DNA from: JAMXLO01 sp041487355
Lineage (GTDB): Bacteria > Pseudomonadota > Alphaproteobacteria > Acetobacterales > Acetobacteraceae
Assembly (NCBI GenBank): GCA_041487355.1
Contig: JBGPND010000069.1
Location: 1-22,569 of the forward strand
Direction: 5' to 3'
DNA: 22,569 bases
Shown here: in pieces, positions 6,511 through 14,396 of the stretch
Layout of the letters: the number at the start of each line of letters is the position of its first letter
Numbering within the stretch: the first letter of the stretch is position 1
The notes under the pieces: generated by a model
What the model was told of the DNA's origin: nothing
The model's input: the letters and a program-made list of their open reading frames with translations, nothing else
Databases searched by the model: none
Translations under genes and position numbers: made by a program

Positions 6511-7257
6511 ATGGCATTCGATTTCAGCGGCAAGCGCGCCGTGGTGTGTGGCGGCAGCCGCGGCATCGGGCGCGCGATCGCACTGGGATTGGCCCGGGCG
6601 GGCGCCGCTGTTTCGATCTGCGCACGCGGTGCGGAGACGCTGGAGCAGACACGCGGCGAGATCGCGAAGTTTCGCCACACTGCGCATGCCGGCGTTTGCG
6701 ACCTCGCCGATGGCGCGGCAATCCGGCACTACATCGCCGATGCGGCGCAGGCGCTCGGCGGGATCGATATTCTGGTGAACAACGCATCCGGTTTTGGCTC
6801 GACGGATGACGAGGCCGGCTGGTCGGTCAGCATGGCTGTCGACATGATGGCGATCGTGCACGCCACCCAGGCCGCGCTGCCTTTCCTCAAGGATGCCAAG
6901 GGCAATGTGGTGAACACGTCGTCGATCTCCGCGATGCGGACATCGGCGCGGCAGCCGCCCTACGGCGCGATCAAGGCCGCGGTGATCCATTACACGGCGA
7001 CACAGGCGGCGATGTACGCGAAGGACGGCGTTCGCGTGAACGGTGTGGCGCCTGGCTCGATCGAATTTCCCGGCGGCGTCTGGGCCAGGCGCAAGACCGA
7101 CAACCCGAACCTCTACAACGCGATCCTGCGTTCCATCCCGTTCGGACGGCTGGGGCATCCGGAAGAAGTGGCGAATGTGGTGCTGTTCCTCGCCTCGCCG
7201 CTGGCGTCCTGGATCACCGGGCAGACCATCGTGGTGGACGGCGGGCAGCTGCTGTAA
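6511..7257 (+). CDS. SDR-family NAD(P)-dependent oxidoreductase
   Basis: A 248-residue classical short-chain dehydrogenase of FabG-like size and layout. It has a Rossmann GGSRGIG cofactor motif (residues 14-20), NNAS, Ser138 in NTSSISA, the catalytic pair Tyr151/Lys155 in PYGAIK, and a C-terminal GQTIVVDGG. The N-terminal glycine motif has GG where TG is usual. It reduces a ketone or oxidises an alcohol in the cytosol; the substrate cannot be told. The ATG is preceded by AGGGGGGTGA. It appears to be a single-gene unit, with the divergent PAP2 gene on one side and the convergent sorB on the other. Confidence 0.92.
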   Translation: MAFDFSGKRAVVCGGSRGIGRAIALGLARAGAAVSICARGAETLEQTRGEIAKFRHTAHAGVCDLADGAAIRHYIADAAQALGGIDILVNNASGFGSTDDEAGWSVSMAVDMMAIVHATQAALPFLKDAKGNVVNTSSISAMRTSARQPPYGAIKAAVIHYTATQAAMYAKDGVRVNGVAPGSIEFPGGVWARRKTDNPNLYNAILRSIPFGRLGHPEEVANVVLFLASPLASWITGQTIVVDGGQLL

Positions 7258-7263
7258 CCCATA

Positions 7264-7303
7264 GGCGGAATGCCCCCCGGACTTGATCCGGGGGCATTCC
7301 GCC
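7264..7303. terminator. Palindrome between the convergent SDR and sorB genes, terminator-like
   Basis: GGCGGAATGCCCCCCGGA (7264-7281) pairs with TCCGGGGGCATTCCGCC (7287-7303) around the loop CTTGA, with one bulged C. It fills almost all of the 49-base gap between two convergent stop codons. It would make a very stable hairpin in either transcript. No U-tract follows, so classic intrinsic termination is not shown. Confidence 0.6.
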
Positions 7304-7306
7304 GGA

Positions 7307-7594
7307 TCAGGACTTCGGTTGCACCGCGTAGGTCGCGGACAGGTACTTGACGATGGTGTTCGCGGTGTCGTCGTCGATCGGCGCGCCTAAGGCCTCGCGC
7401 ATCTTGGTGACTTCCGCCTTCCACGCGTCGGGCGTGAGAAAGACCGAGTTCATCCTGATGTAGTCCAGCGTGTGGCAGACGGCGCAGCTCGTCGTGACCG
7501 CGTCCAGTCCCGGACCCGGCTTCAGCTTCACCTGCTCCTGCGCCAGCGCGGGCGCGGCACACAGCAGCGAGGCAACCAAAAGATGGCGAAACAT
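7307..7594 (-). CDS. sorB: Sulfite dehydrogenase cytochrome c subunit
   Basis: A 95-residue exported monohaem cytochrome c. It has a signal peptide (MFRHLLVASLLCAAPALAQ), then CAVCH at residues 37-41 as the haem site, and Met residues at 48 and 65 as possible axial ligands. It starts 10 bases after the sorA stop. GGGAGG lies 6 bases before its ATG, so translation is probably coupled. In the SorAB enzyme of Starkeya novella the small cytochrome takes electrons from the molybdenum subunit and passes them to cytochrome c and the respiratory chain. Size, location and position after sorA all fit SorB. Confidence 0.87.
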   Translation of the reverse strand: MFRHLLVASLLCAAPALAQEQVKLKPGPGLDAVTTSCAVCHTLDYIRMNSVFLTPDAWKAEVTKMREALGAPIDDDTANTIVKYLSATYAVQPKS

Positions 7595-7604
7595 GCGCGC
7601 CTCC

Positions 7605-8819
7605 CTATGCCACGGTCACGGCGATCTGCTGCGGCACGTTGTTGTGGTAGCCGGCAGGATTGAATTTCAGCTTGTCCACCTGCGTCTCGCCGGCGTTGTT
7701 GGTGGCGCGCGACGAGACGACATAGTTGCCGGCGGGAAGCTTCCCCGTCTGGAAACTGAAGGCGCGGAACGCAAAGCGCCCCAGATCCTTGCCGAGGCTC
7801 GCCTGCTGCCACGTCTTCCCGCCATCCAGCGAGACCTCGACCTGTTTGATGCCGTGACCGCGATCCCATGCCACACCCTGCACGGTGAATCCCGCCGCCG
7901 GCAGGCGCGTGCCCGCGATGGGGTCGGCGACCACCGAATTCACCACCATGTCGGTGATCGGCCAGACGGTCTGATTGTCCTGTGTCGGGAACGGATGATC
8001 CACCGGGAACATGCCCGCCGGCACGCGATACGCCTTCTGCATCCAGAAGCTGTCGAGCGGCCTGGTGTTGAGCTGAATGCTGGTGACGTGCTTCATCCAG
8101 TAGGTCGCGGTCCAACCGGGCACGACGATGCGAGCGGGATAGCCGTTCAAATGCGGCAACGGCTTGCCGTTCATCATCGTCGCGATGATCACTTCGTCGG
8201 CCATCGCCTTGTCCATCGGCAGGCTCTTGAGGAAATCCGGCGTGGTCGGCAGCGCCGGCCCATCCGCGCCGTCCAGCCACACTTCCACCGCGCCCGCCTT
8301 CACGCCCACCTTGGCCAGCACATCCTTCAGCCGAGGTCCGCGCCAGGTCGCGCTGCCCATCGCGCCGTAGCCCCATTCCACACCGGCCACATGCGGCGAT
8401 GACAGGCCCCGACGGTTGCCGGAACACTGACAGACCGCTGCCACCTCCATTTGCTGGAAGTTCTTCCGCAGGTCGTCGAGGCTGAGAACGATCTGCCGTT
8501 CGGCCGCCTCGCCGCCGACACTCAGCGACCATTTGCCGAGGTCAGCCATCGGCGGAATTTCGGACAGATGATAGCGGACGAAGAACTGCTCGTTCGGCGT
8601 GACCGCGGTCCGGAAAGCTTCGATCGGCGCTTCATAGTTCGGCGGCCGGTCGGAGAGGCGGATCAGCTTCTGCTTGCCCGGCAGCGCCTCCAGCACCGCC
8701 GCCTCGCGCGTGCCATCGGGCAGCAGCGGGCTCATCCAGTGTGGTTTCTCCGCGGCACGAGCCGGACCGCCGGCCAGCGCAGCGGCACCGGCACCTACGA
8801 TGAGTTCCCGACGGTTCAT
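7605..8819 (-). CDS. sorA: Periplasmic molybdopterin sulfite dehydrogenase, catalytic subunit
   Basis: A 404-residue sulfite-oxidase-family enzyme that oxidises sulfite to sulfate in the periplasm. The N-terminus MNRRELIVGAGAAALAGG is a twin-arginine signal, as expected for a protein exported with its molybdenum cofactor in place. VCQCSGNRRG holds the probable Mo ligand Cys132, followed by GVEWGYGAMGSATWRGPRL and a conserved WTATYWMKHV segment. The C-terminal part, around VAWDRGHGIKQVEVSLDGGKTW, is the family's Ig-like dimerisation domain. I chose ATG 8819 over 8837 because GGGAGA sits 7 bases upstream and the Tat signal begins there. It is followed by sorB. Electrons would go to SorB, not to NAD. 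Confidence 0.92.
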   Translation of the reverse strand: MNRRELIVGAGAAALAGGPARAAEKPHWMSPLLPDGTREAAVLEALPGKQKLIRLSDRPPNYEAPIEAFRTAVTPNEQFFVRYHLSEIPPMADLGKWSLSVGGEAAERQIVLSLDDLRKNFQQMEVAAVCQCSGNRRGLSSPHVAGVEWGYGAMGSATWRGPRLKDVLAKVGVKAGAVEVWLDGADGPALPTTPDFLKSLPMDKAMADEVIIATMMNGKPLPHLNGYPARIVVPGWTATYWMKHVTSIQLNTRPLDSFWMQKAYRVPAGMFPVDHPFPTQDNQTVWPITDMVVNSVVADPIAGTRLPAAGFTVQGVAWDRGHGIKQVEVSLDGGKTWQQASLGKDLGRFAFRAFSFQTGKLPAGNYVVSSRATNNAGETQVDKLKFNPAGYHNNVPQQIAVTVA

Positions 8820-8863
8820 CGAACGTCTCCCTTGCATCCGAAACGGGATGTCGATGCGAAGTC

Positions 8864-9784
8864 TTAGCCGGTAAGGCGAGCGTCGGCAACCGCCTGTTCC
8901 GCGAGCGAATTGTCCACGCAGGCCTCGAACGGAATGGCGCGATCGAGCGCGCCGCCGGAACGCATCGCCGCCTGCAGCCGTTCAAAGCCTTCGCGCTGCA
9001 GCACCGGATCGGCGGCGAAGAGTTTGAGCCCGCGGTAGCGGTCGATTGCCGCGGCGAAGATGTCGGGTGCGACTGAGGGGAAGAAATCGCCAAGCGCGCG
9101 GGCGATGTCACTGCCCGGCGTGGCGGCCATCCAGCGCAGCGTGCGCGTCATGGCGCGCGTCATCGCCAGCAGCTCGTCGCGTCGGGAGTAGAGCAGCGGG
9201 CGGCGCGTCACCAGCACCGTATAGGCGGTGAGGCCGCGATCCGCGGCGGCATACCAGACATGGCCGACGCCGGATGCGATCAGCTCCTCGGCATAGGGTT
9301 GGAAGAGCTGCACGGCATCGAGCGAGCCAACGCGCAACGCGGCCGCATTCTCCGCCATGCTGGGACCGCTGATCCGGTTCAACTTCGCCGGATCGACGCC
9401 GGCGCGGCGTATATCGTCCTGCAGGCACAGCCACGGCGTGGGCACCTCGGCGACCGCGGCAAAGCGGACACCGGCAAGGTCGGAAAAGCGGAAATCCGGC
9501 CGCGGCTCGCGGCCGATGACGAAGAACGGATCGCGCGCAATGACGTCGCAGAAGCACACGCTATCGGCCGCCGGGTCCTGCGCATGGGTCAGCAGCACGC
9601 GCAGCGGTCCGCCCCACATCACGTCGACATCGCCGGCGCGCAGCGCGGCGGCCGTGCGCGCGGGATCGGGCGAGGACAGCATCGTCACGTCGACGCCTTC
9701 AGCCTGGTAGGCGCCGATGGCGTGCGCGGCATAGAACGGCGCATAGAACAGCGCGCGAAAGTTCTCCGAGAGCCGGATCGCCAT
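8864..9784 (-). CDS. NMT1/THI5-like substrate-binding protein lacking a signal peptide
   Basis: A 306-residue periplasmic-binding-protein-type fold of the NMT1/SsuA group: FYAPFYAAHAIGAYQAEGVDVTML at the N-terminus, an ALRAGDVDVMWGGPLRVL hinge region, and a SLDAVQLFQPYAEELI segment. ATG 9784 is favoured by AGGAGGAGA upstream. No signal peptide is seen from this start, and the further upstream extension does not supply one, so the protein may stay in the cytosol as a ligand sensor or enzyme-like relative. It lies 44 bases upstream of sorA on the same strand, suggesting one transcript with sorAB. It is divergent from the Gfo/Idh gene and close to a second, exported binding protein. Its ligand is unknown. 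Confidence 0.78.
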   Translation of the reverse strand: MAIRLSENFRALFYAPFYAAHAIGAYQAEGVDVTMLSSPDPARTAAALRAGDVDVMWGGPLRVLLTHAQDPAADSVCFCDVIARDPFFVIGREPRPDFRFSDLAGVRFAAVAEVPTPWLCLQDDIRRAGVDPAKLNRISGPSMAENAAALRVGSLDAVQLFQPYAEELIASGVGHVWYAAADRGLTAYTVLVTRRPLLYSRRDELLAMTRAMTRTLRWMAATPGSDIARALGDFFPSVAPDIFAAAIDRYRGLKLFAADPVLQREGFERLQAAMRSGGALDRAIPFEACVDNSLAEQAVADARLTG

Positions 9785-9853
9785 CGGTCTCCTCCTGGAC
9801 ATTGGTCGCACGCATGGTAGGACCACGAGGCTCCGGCGACAAAGGAGACTGGC

Positions 9854-10843
9854 ATGCGCATCGTTCTGATCGGCGTCTCACATTGGCACACGCCGTTCTA
9901 CCTGGATCCGGCGCTGACCATGCCCGACGTGTCGGTGGTCGGCGTCAGCGACCCCGACCTGTCCCGCGCGCAGGAGATGGCGGCAAAGGCGCGCTGTCCC
10001 GCGTTCAGCGATTATCGCGAGATGTGCGCGCGGCTGAAGCCCGACTTCGCCTTCGCCCTCGGCCGGCATTGTGACATGGCGGACGAGGCGCGCTTCCTGA
10101 TCGGCGAGCGCATCCCGTTCGCAATGGAGAAGCCGTGCGCCATCACCGCGGCGGATGCGCACGACATCGCAGCCCGTGCCGCACAGGCCAATCTGTTCGC
10201 AGCGGTGCCGTTCGTGATCCGCTACAGCAAGCTGATCGACACGATCCGCGAGGTCGCCGCGGGCGAGGCTGTGCACTACATCGTGTTCAAGTTCGTCGGC
10301 GGCATGGTCGACCGCTATCACGAACAGAGGGTCGAATGGATGCTGCATCGTGCGACATCGGGTGGTGGGCCACTGCTCAATCTCGGCGTGCACTTCCTCG
10401 ACCTCTGCCGCGTGCTGCTGCCTGACGCACGGCTGCAAGTCGTCGGTTCGGCGATGTCGAACAATTTTTCGGGCCTCGACATAGAGGACCACGCGGTGGT
10501 GCTGATGCGCGGCGGCGGCGCCACCTGCATGGTGGAGACCGGCTATCTCTATCCCGCGCCCAATTCGGTGTTCGACCTGCACTATTCGATCCGCACCGAA
10601 GGTCACTATTTCGCCGCGCGCGACAACCAGACGCTGGAGATTCTCGATAATTCGCGCAATCGGGAGGTGCGCTCGATGCCTCTCACCAACTCGTTCTTCT
10701 ATCCGACCTTCGTCGAGGAAACGCTCCGCCGCCTCGCCCGCGGCGAGAAGCCGATTGCCGATCTCGCCGACATGGCGGCCGCGATGGACCTGGTCGAAGC
10801 CGCCTATGCCGCCTCGCCGCTTATTCCGCTGGCACCGCCGTGA
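9854..10843 (+). CDS. Gfo/Idh/MocA-family oxidoreductase
   Basis: A 329-residue protein with an N-terminal Rossmann fold (MRIVLIGVSHWHTPFYL, an altered glycine motif) and the family EKP motif at residues 92-94 (AMEKPCAIT). The C-terminal domain includes SGGGPLLNLGVHFLDLCRVL, with the conserved His/Asp region. Such enzymes use NAD(P) to oxidise or reduce sugars, cyclitols or related polar compounds. The ATG has AAAGGAGA upstream. It precedes the ABC importer genes on the same strand by 112 bases, with a possible separate promoter in between, so it may be related to the imported compound but need not be cotranscribed. The substrate is not predictable. Confidence 0.88.
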   Translation: MRIVLIGVSHWHTPFYLDPALTMPDVSVVGVSDPDLSRAQEMAAKARCPAFSDYREMCARLKPDFAFALGRHCDMADEARFLIGERIPFAMEKPCAITAADAHDIAARAAQANLFAAVPFVIRYSKLIDTIREVAAGEAVHYIVFKFVGGMVDRYHEQRVEWMLHRATSGGGPLLNLGVHFLDLCRVLLPDARLQVVGSAMSNNFSGLDIEDHAVVLMRGGGATCMVETGYLYPAPNSVFDLHYSIRTEGHYFAARDNQTLEILDNSRNREVRSMPLTNSFFYPTFVEETLRRLARGEKPIADLADMAAAMDLVEAAYAASPLIPLAPP

Positions 10844-10853
10844 TCGTCCCCTC

Positions 10854-10869
10854 CAGCTCCTCGGAGCTG
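10854..10869. terminator. Short hairpin just after the oxidoreductase stop
   Basis: CAGCTCC (10854-10860) and GGAGCTG (10863-10869) are perfect inverted copies around a 2-base gap, 10 bases after the stop codon. It overlaps the place where the -35 box of the next promoter would be. It could therefore be a weak terminator or an operator. Confidence 0.35.
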
Positions 10870-10894
10870 ATCTGCGAGCGCGCCGGGCTATAAT
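10867..10894 (+). promoter_or_regulatory. Probable promoter of the ABC importer operon
   Basis: A perfect TATAAT (10889-10894) lies 62 bases upstream of the binding-protein ATG in otherwise GC-rich DNA. The best -35 is CTGATC (10867-10872) at 16 bases spacing, sharing only TGA with the consensus. A poor -35 with a perfect -10 suggests that an activator may be needed. Confidence 0.5.
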
Positions 10895-10955
10895 TGGCAA
10901 TCGGTTGGTATTGCGGGATACCATCTTGCCAGCCGATCAACGTCGTGGAGAAACC

Positions 10956-11945
10956 ATGTCCGCAATCAGCCGCCGTCAAACCCTGGCACTCGCTGCCGCC
11001 GCACTCGCCCCGACCGGTGCCTTCGCCCTGTCGGCGAAGCCGGCGCCACTCGATCCGCCGGTGAAACTGACACTGGCGCTCAATATCGTGCCGCATGTCT
11101 GCCCGATGGTTTACATCGTCGACGAACTGAAGCCGCTCGGTGTCCAGGTGGAGACAGCGAAGTTCGTGCGCTACGCCGACACGCGCACCGCGTTGGCATC
11201 CGGCTCGGTGGACATGGGCTCGATCGGCCCGGCGGATATCGCAATCGCCTTGTCGCAAGGGCTCAAGACCATCGTCGCACTGATGGGCGTTGGCGTGTCG
11301 CCGAAGAATCCAATCGCGAAGAAGGGCCTGGCGCTGGCGAAGTGGGAGGACCTGATCGGCCCGAAGATCGGCATCGCGCCGGGTTCGGCGGTGTGGTTCC
11401 AGTTCGCCGCGATGATGACCGAGGTGGGCGTCCCGTACAACAAGCTCTCCACCATCAACATCCAGGGCGCCGGCACCAGCTTCCTGCAGGCGCTGCAGCG
11501 CGGCGACATCGATGTGTTCATCGGCTGGGAGCCGTTCGAATCGCAGGCGGTGCTGGACGGGTTTGCGGCACGCCAGGATGCGCTCGACTACAGCAAGTCG
11601 AAAGCGGTGGGTGCGGAGCTTGGCCTGCTGGCGGTGAATGCCGACTACCTGAAGCGCCAGCCGGAGGCGGTGAAACGCTTCGTCTGGGCTTATCTGACGA
11701 TCCAGGAGCGGCTGAATGCATCGAAGTCGGCACTGGCACAGGCGATCGCGGCGTATACCGGCCTGCCGCCGGACGTGGCTGTGAGCGTCGCCAACACGCT
11801 GACCCTCGGTCAGTTCCTCACGCTCGATCAGATGCAGCGCCAGGCGGCAACGTTCCATCAGCTCGGCGTGCTGACCAAGGATGTCAGCGGCGATCTGGCG
11901 CCCTATTTCGATCAGGCATTGGTGGCGAGCGTAGCCAAAGGCTGA
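10956..11945 (+). CDS. ABC transporter substrate-binding protein, nitrate/sulfonate/taurine type
   Basis: A 329-residue exported binding protein. The N-terminus MSAISRRQTLALAAAALAPTGAFA is a signal peptide with a twin-arginine-like SRRQTLAL. The body has the SsuA/TauA/NrtA pattern: KLTLALNIVPHVCPMVYIVDEL, the TRTALASGSVDMGSIGPADIAIAL hinge, KIGIAPGSAVWFQFAAMM, then GDIDVFIGWEPFESQAV. It would bring its ligand to the permease encoded next. The ATG follows GTGGAGA. The permease begins 4 bases after its stop, and the ATPase follows that. Sequence alone cannot separate sulfonate, taurine, nitrate or a thiamine-precursor ligand; the nearby sulfur genes favour a sulfonate. Confidence 0.88.
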   Translation: MSAISRRQTLALAAAALAPTGAFALSAKPAPLDPPVKLTLALNIVPHVCPMVYIVDELKPLGVQVETAKFVRYADTRTALASGSVDMGSIGPADIAIALSQGLKTIVALMGVGVSPKNPIAKKGLALAKWEDLIGPKIGIAPGSAVWFQFAAMMTEVGVPYNKLSTINIQGAGTSFLQALQRGDIDVFIGWEPFESQAVLDGFAARQDALDYSKSKAVGAELGLLAVNADYLKRQPEAVKRFVWAYLTIQERLNASKSALAQAIAAYTGLPPDVAVSVANTLTLGQFLTLDQMQRQAATFHQLGVLTKDVSGDLAPYFDQALVASVAKG

Positions 11946-11949
11946 GCGC

Positions 11950-12753
11950 GTGGAAGGCTTTGGCGGCAGACTGAAGGCAGCGCTGCAGGCGCTCGCATTG
12001 CCGGTACTGCTGCTGGTCCTGTGGGAGGCGATGGGCCGCGCCGAGGTGCTGCCGGCGGGAATTCTGCCGGCGCCGTCCGCGGTATTGCGCACCTGGCAGG
12101 AATGGGCATTCGGTTCCGGCGGGTTCGGACTCAATCCGTATTCCGGCACCTGGGCAGCAACGATTTTGTTCTCCGCGCGCCGCGTCGCGGAAGGGTTTGC
12201 CCTGGCGGCGCTGGTCGGCGTGCCGACGGGCATCCTGATCGGCTGGTTCAGCCTGGTTTCGCGCAGCGTCGATCCGCTGATCCAGGGGCTGCGGCCGATC
12301 CCGATCACCGCCTGGCTGCCATTCTCCATCGCGCTGTTCGGTATTCGCGACATGGGCGCGGTGTTTCTGATCGCGTTGGGTGCGTTCTATCCGATCGTGG
12401 TGAACGCCACGCATGGCGCGCGCGAAGTCGGCCGCAACCTGGTGCGCGCGGCGCGGATGATGGGCGCCGGCGAGACGGACCTGCTGCTGCGCGTGGTACT
12501 TCCCAACGCCCTGCCGGCGATCTTCACCGGCATGCGGCTCGGCCTCGGCGTGGCATGGACCGCGGTCATCGTCGCCGAAATCGTCGCGGTGAAATCCGGC
12601 CTCGGCTATGTGCTGTGGGATGCCTATTACGTCGGCCGAATGGATGTCGTGCTGGCCGACATGGTGTCGATCGGCCTGGCGGGATTCCTGTCCGACCGGC
12701 TGATGCTGCTGGTTTCGGCACGCGTGCTGCACTGGCAGATGCTGGCACGATGA
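11950..12753 (+). CDS. ABC transporter permease (SsuC/TauC/NrtB type)
   Basis: A 267-residue membrane protein starting at GTG 11950, 4 bases after the binding-protein stop. It has about six hydrophobic segments: LALPVLLLVLWEAMG at the N-terminus, FALAALVGVPTGILIGW, and the IPITAWLPFSIALFGI and GAVFLIALGAFYPIVV pair. The EAA-type cytoplasmic loop that contacts the ATPase is visible as AARMMGAGETDLLLRVVLPNALPAIFTGMRLGLG. This order is typical of the nitrate/taurine/sulfonate family. It forms the inner-membrane channel of the importer. Its stop overlaps the ATPase start in an ATGA junction, so the two genes are translationally coupled. Confidence 0.9.
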   Translation: MEGFGGRLKAALQALALPVLLLVLWEAMGRAEVLPAGILPAPSAVLRTWQEWAFGSGGFGLNPYSGTWAATILFSARRVAEGFALAALVGVPTGILIGWFSLVSRSVDPLIQGLRPIPITAWLPFSIALFGIRDMGAVFLIALGAFYPIVVNATHGAREVGRNLVRAARMMGAGETDLLLRVVLPNALPAIFTGMRLGLGVAWTAVIVAEIVAVKSGLGYVLWDAYYVGRMDVVLADMVSIGLAGFLSDRLMLLVSARVLHWQMLAR

Positions 12754-13523
12754 ACGCGACCGCCGCCGTGCAGATGTCGGGCATCGAGAAGGTGTTCGGC
12801 GGGCGCAATCCCGTCACCGCCCTGACCGGCGTCGATCTGTCGATCGCCGAGGGCGAGTTCGCCGCCCTGCTCGGTCCGAGCGGCTGCGGCAAATCCACTC
12901 TGCTCAACATCGTCGCCGGATTCGAGCAGCCGAGCGGGGGCAGCGTGACGATCGGCGGCGCGCCGGCCGGGGTGCCGGGGCCGGATCGTGCCGTTGTGTT
13001 CCAGGAGCCGGCGTTGTTTCCCTGGCTGACCGTCTGGGACAACGTGACGTTCAGCCCGCGCATTCGGCGTCGGCGGCGCGATGAGTATGCCGCCGAGGCG
13101 CGCCGCTTCATCGAACTGGTCGGGCTGGACGGGTTCGAGCGGCACTATCCGGATCAGCTTTCCGGCGGCATGAAGCAGCGCGTGGGGATTGCCCGCTGTC
13201 TGCTGATGCAGCCACGCCTGTTCCTGATGGACGAACCGTTCGGCGCGCTCGATGCGCAGACCCGGCTCGCCATGCAGGAATTGCTGCTGCATGTGTGGGA
13301 CACGCTGAAGCGCACCGTCATCTTCATCACGCACGACATCGACGAAGCGATCCTGCTCGCCGACACGGTGTACGTGATGACGGCGCGACCTGGCCGCATC
13401 CGCGCGCGGCATCACGTCCCCCTGCCCCGCCCGCGTGACGCCGAGATGCTGACCGACACCACGTTCAACGCGCTGCGGCGGGAGATACTGCACGAGATCC
13501 GCGAGGAGGCGGGCCGGCGCTGA
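12750..13523 (+). CDS. ABC transporter ATP-binding protein (SsuB/TauB/NrtD type)
   Basis: A 257-residue ATPase of the importer. It has Walker A GPSGCGKST (residues 42-50), the Q-loop Gln85 in VVFQEPALFPWLTVWDNV, the LSGGMKQRV signature (from 137), Walker B LFLMDEP (157-163) and the switch His195 in ITHDIDEA. The ALFPWLTVWDNV segment and a RPGRI near the C-terminus are characteristic of the taurine/sulfonate/nitrate group. It acts at the inner face of the membrane and completes the three-gene importer. The ATG overlaps the permease stop by four bases. Confidence 0.93.
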   Translation: MNATAAVQMSGIEKVFGGRNPVTALTGVDLSIAEGEFAALLGPSGCGKSTLLNIVAGFEQPSGGSVTIGGAPAGVPGPDRAVVFQEPALFPWLTVWDNVTFSPRIRRRRRDEYAAEARRFIELVGLDGFERHYPDQLSGGMKQRVGIARCLLMQPRLFLMDEPFGALDAQTRLAMQELLLHVWDTLKRTVIFITHDIDEAILLADTVYVMTARPGRIRARHHVPLPRPRDAEMLTDTTFNALRREILHEIREEAGRR

Positions 13524-13585
13524 TTTTCCCTGGAATCGCCGGTGGCTTGCGCCCATCTTGGCGGAAACACGAAGGAGTGAGAGCG

Positions 13586-14332
13586 ATGGACGACAGGATC
13601 GTGGACGGCGCGGTGTGCGGGCCGGATGGCTGCGAGGACACCGCCAGCGTGACGAATCTCCGCACCGAGACACCGGTGGGGTTCCGCATCGACATCGTCT
13701 CCGACGCGATCTGCCCCTGGTGCTATATCGGCAAGCGGCAGCTTGAACGCGCGCTGGCGCTGCTGGCGCCGGAAGGGTTGCACTTCTCGGTCCATTGGAA
13801 CCCGTTCCAGCTCAACCCCGACATGCCGAAGGAAGGCCGCGACCGCGCCGCCTACCGCGCGATGAAGTTCGGCAGCGCCGAGCGGGCGCGCGAGCTGGAT
13901 GAGCGGGTGGCTTCGGCGGCGGCCGGCGTGGACCTGCGCTTGCGCCAGGACCTGATGCTGCGCACGCCGAACACGTTGGACGCGCACCGGCTGATCTGGC
14001 TCGCCGGCCGAGAGAGCGTGCAGGACGCGGTGATGGAGGCGGTGTTTGCCGCTTATTTCACCCAGGGCCGCGACATCGGCGACACCGCTGTGCTGGCGGA
14101 CTGTGCCGCGGTGGCCGGCATGGACCGCGCGTCGGTCGCCGACTTCCTGGCCGGCGACGTGGCAGCGAAAGAGATGCTGGCGGCCGACGGCGCCGCGCGC
14201 GAGGCCGGGGTGAGCGGTGTGCCGGCCTTCTTCCTGGACGGCTACGGCCTGTTTTCCGGCGCCATGCCGGCGGAGACAATGGCCGAGGCGTTGCGCAAGG
14301 GCCACCAGATCCTGCGCCAGCGGGCAGCGTAG
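13586..14332 (+). CDS. FrnE-like DsbA-family oxidoreductase
   Basis: A 248-residue DsbA/2-hydroxychromene-2-carboxylate isomerase-like protein. The thioredoxin-type site is CPWC (Cys43 and Cys46) in VSDAICPWCYIGKRQLE, and the cis-proline loop is GVSGVPAFF. The long helical insert between them is typical of FrnE. No signal peptide is seen, so it is probably a cytosolic thiol oxidoreductase. A 30-residue N-terminal extension carries a second Cys pair, CGPDGC (11-16). ATG 13586 is chosen because GAAGGAGTGA precedes it. It starts 62 bases after the ABC ATPase on the same strand and ends 64 bases before metY, so it could belong to a sulfur-related cluster, but its substrate is unknown. Confidence 0.87.
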   Translation: MDDRIVDGAVCGPDGCEDTASVTNLRTETPVGFRIDIVSDAICPWCYIGKRQLERALALLAPEGLHFSVHWNPFQLNPDMPKEGRDRAAYRAMKFGSAERARELDERVASAAAGVDLRLRQDLMLRTPNTLDAHRLIWLAGRESVQDAVMEAVFAAYFTQGRDIGDTAVLADCAAVAGMDRASVADFLAGDVAAKEMLAADGAAREAGVSGVPAFFLDGYGLFSGAMPAETMAEALRKGHQILRQRAA

Positions 14333-14341
14333 CGGACGCGC

Positions 14342-14369
14342 TTCACGCGGGGCCGCCGTCGGCTATAGT
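14342..14369 (+). promoter_or_regulatory. Possible promoter of metY
   Basis: TTCACG (14342-14347) and TATAGT (14364-14369) are 16 bases apart, in the 64-base gap between the FrnE-like gene and metY. They match the consensus at four and five of six positions. The site would let metY be expressed apart from the upstream genes. No riboswitch-sized leader fits in the gap. Confidence 0.35.
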
Positions 14370-14396
14370 CGGTGGCCTGGAAGCGGGGAGCAAACC

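Noticed and set aside
6391..7158. Minus-strand frame opposite the SDR gene
   Set aside because: Shadow of the SDR gene; the plus strand has all the catalytic residues and a good ribosome-binding site.
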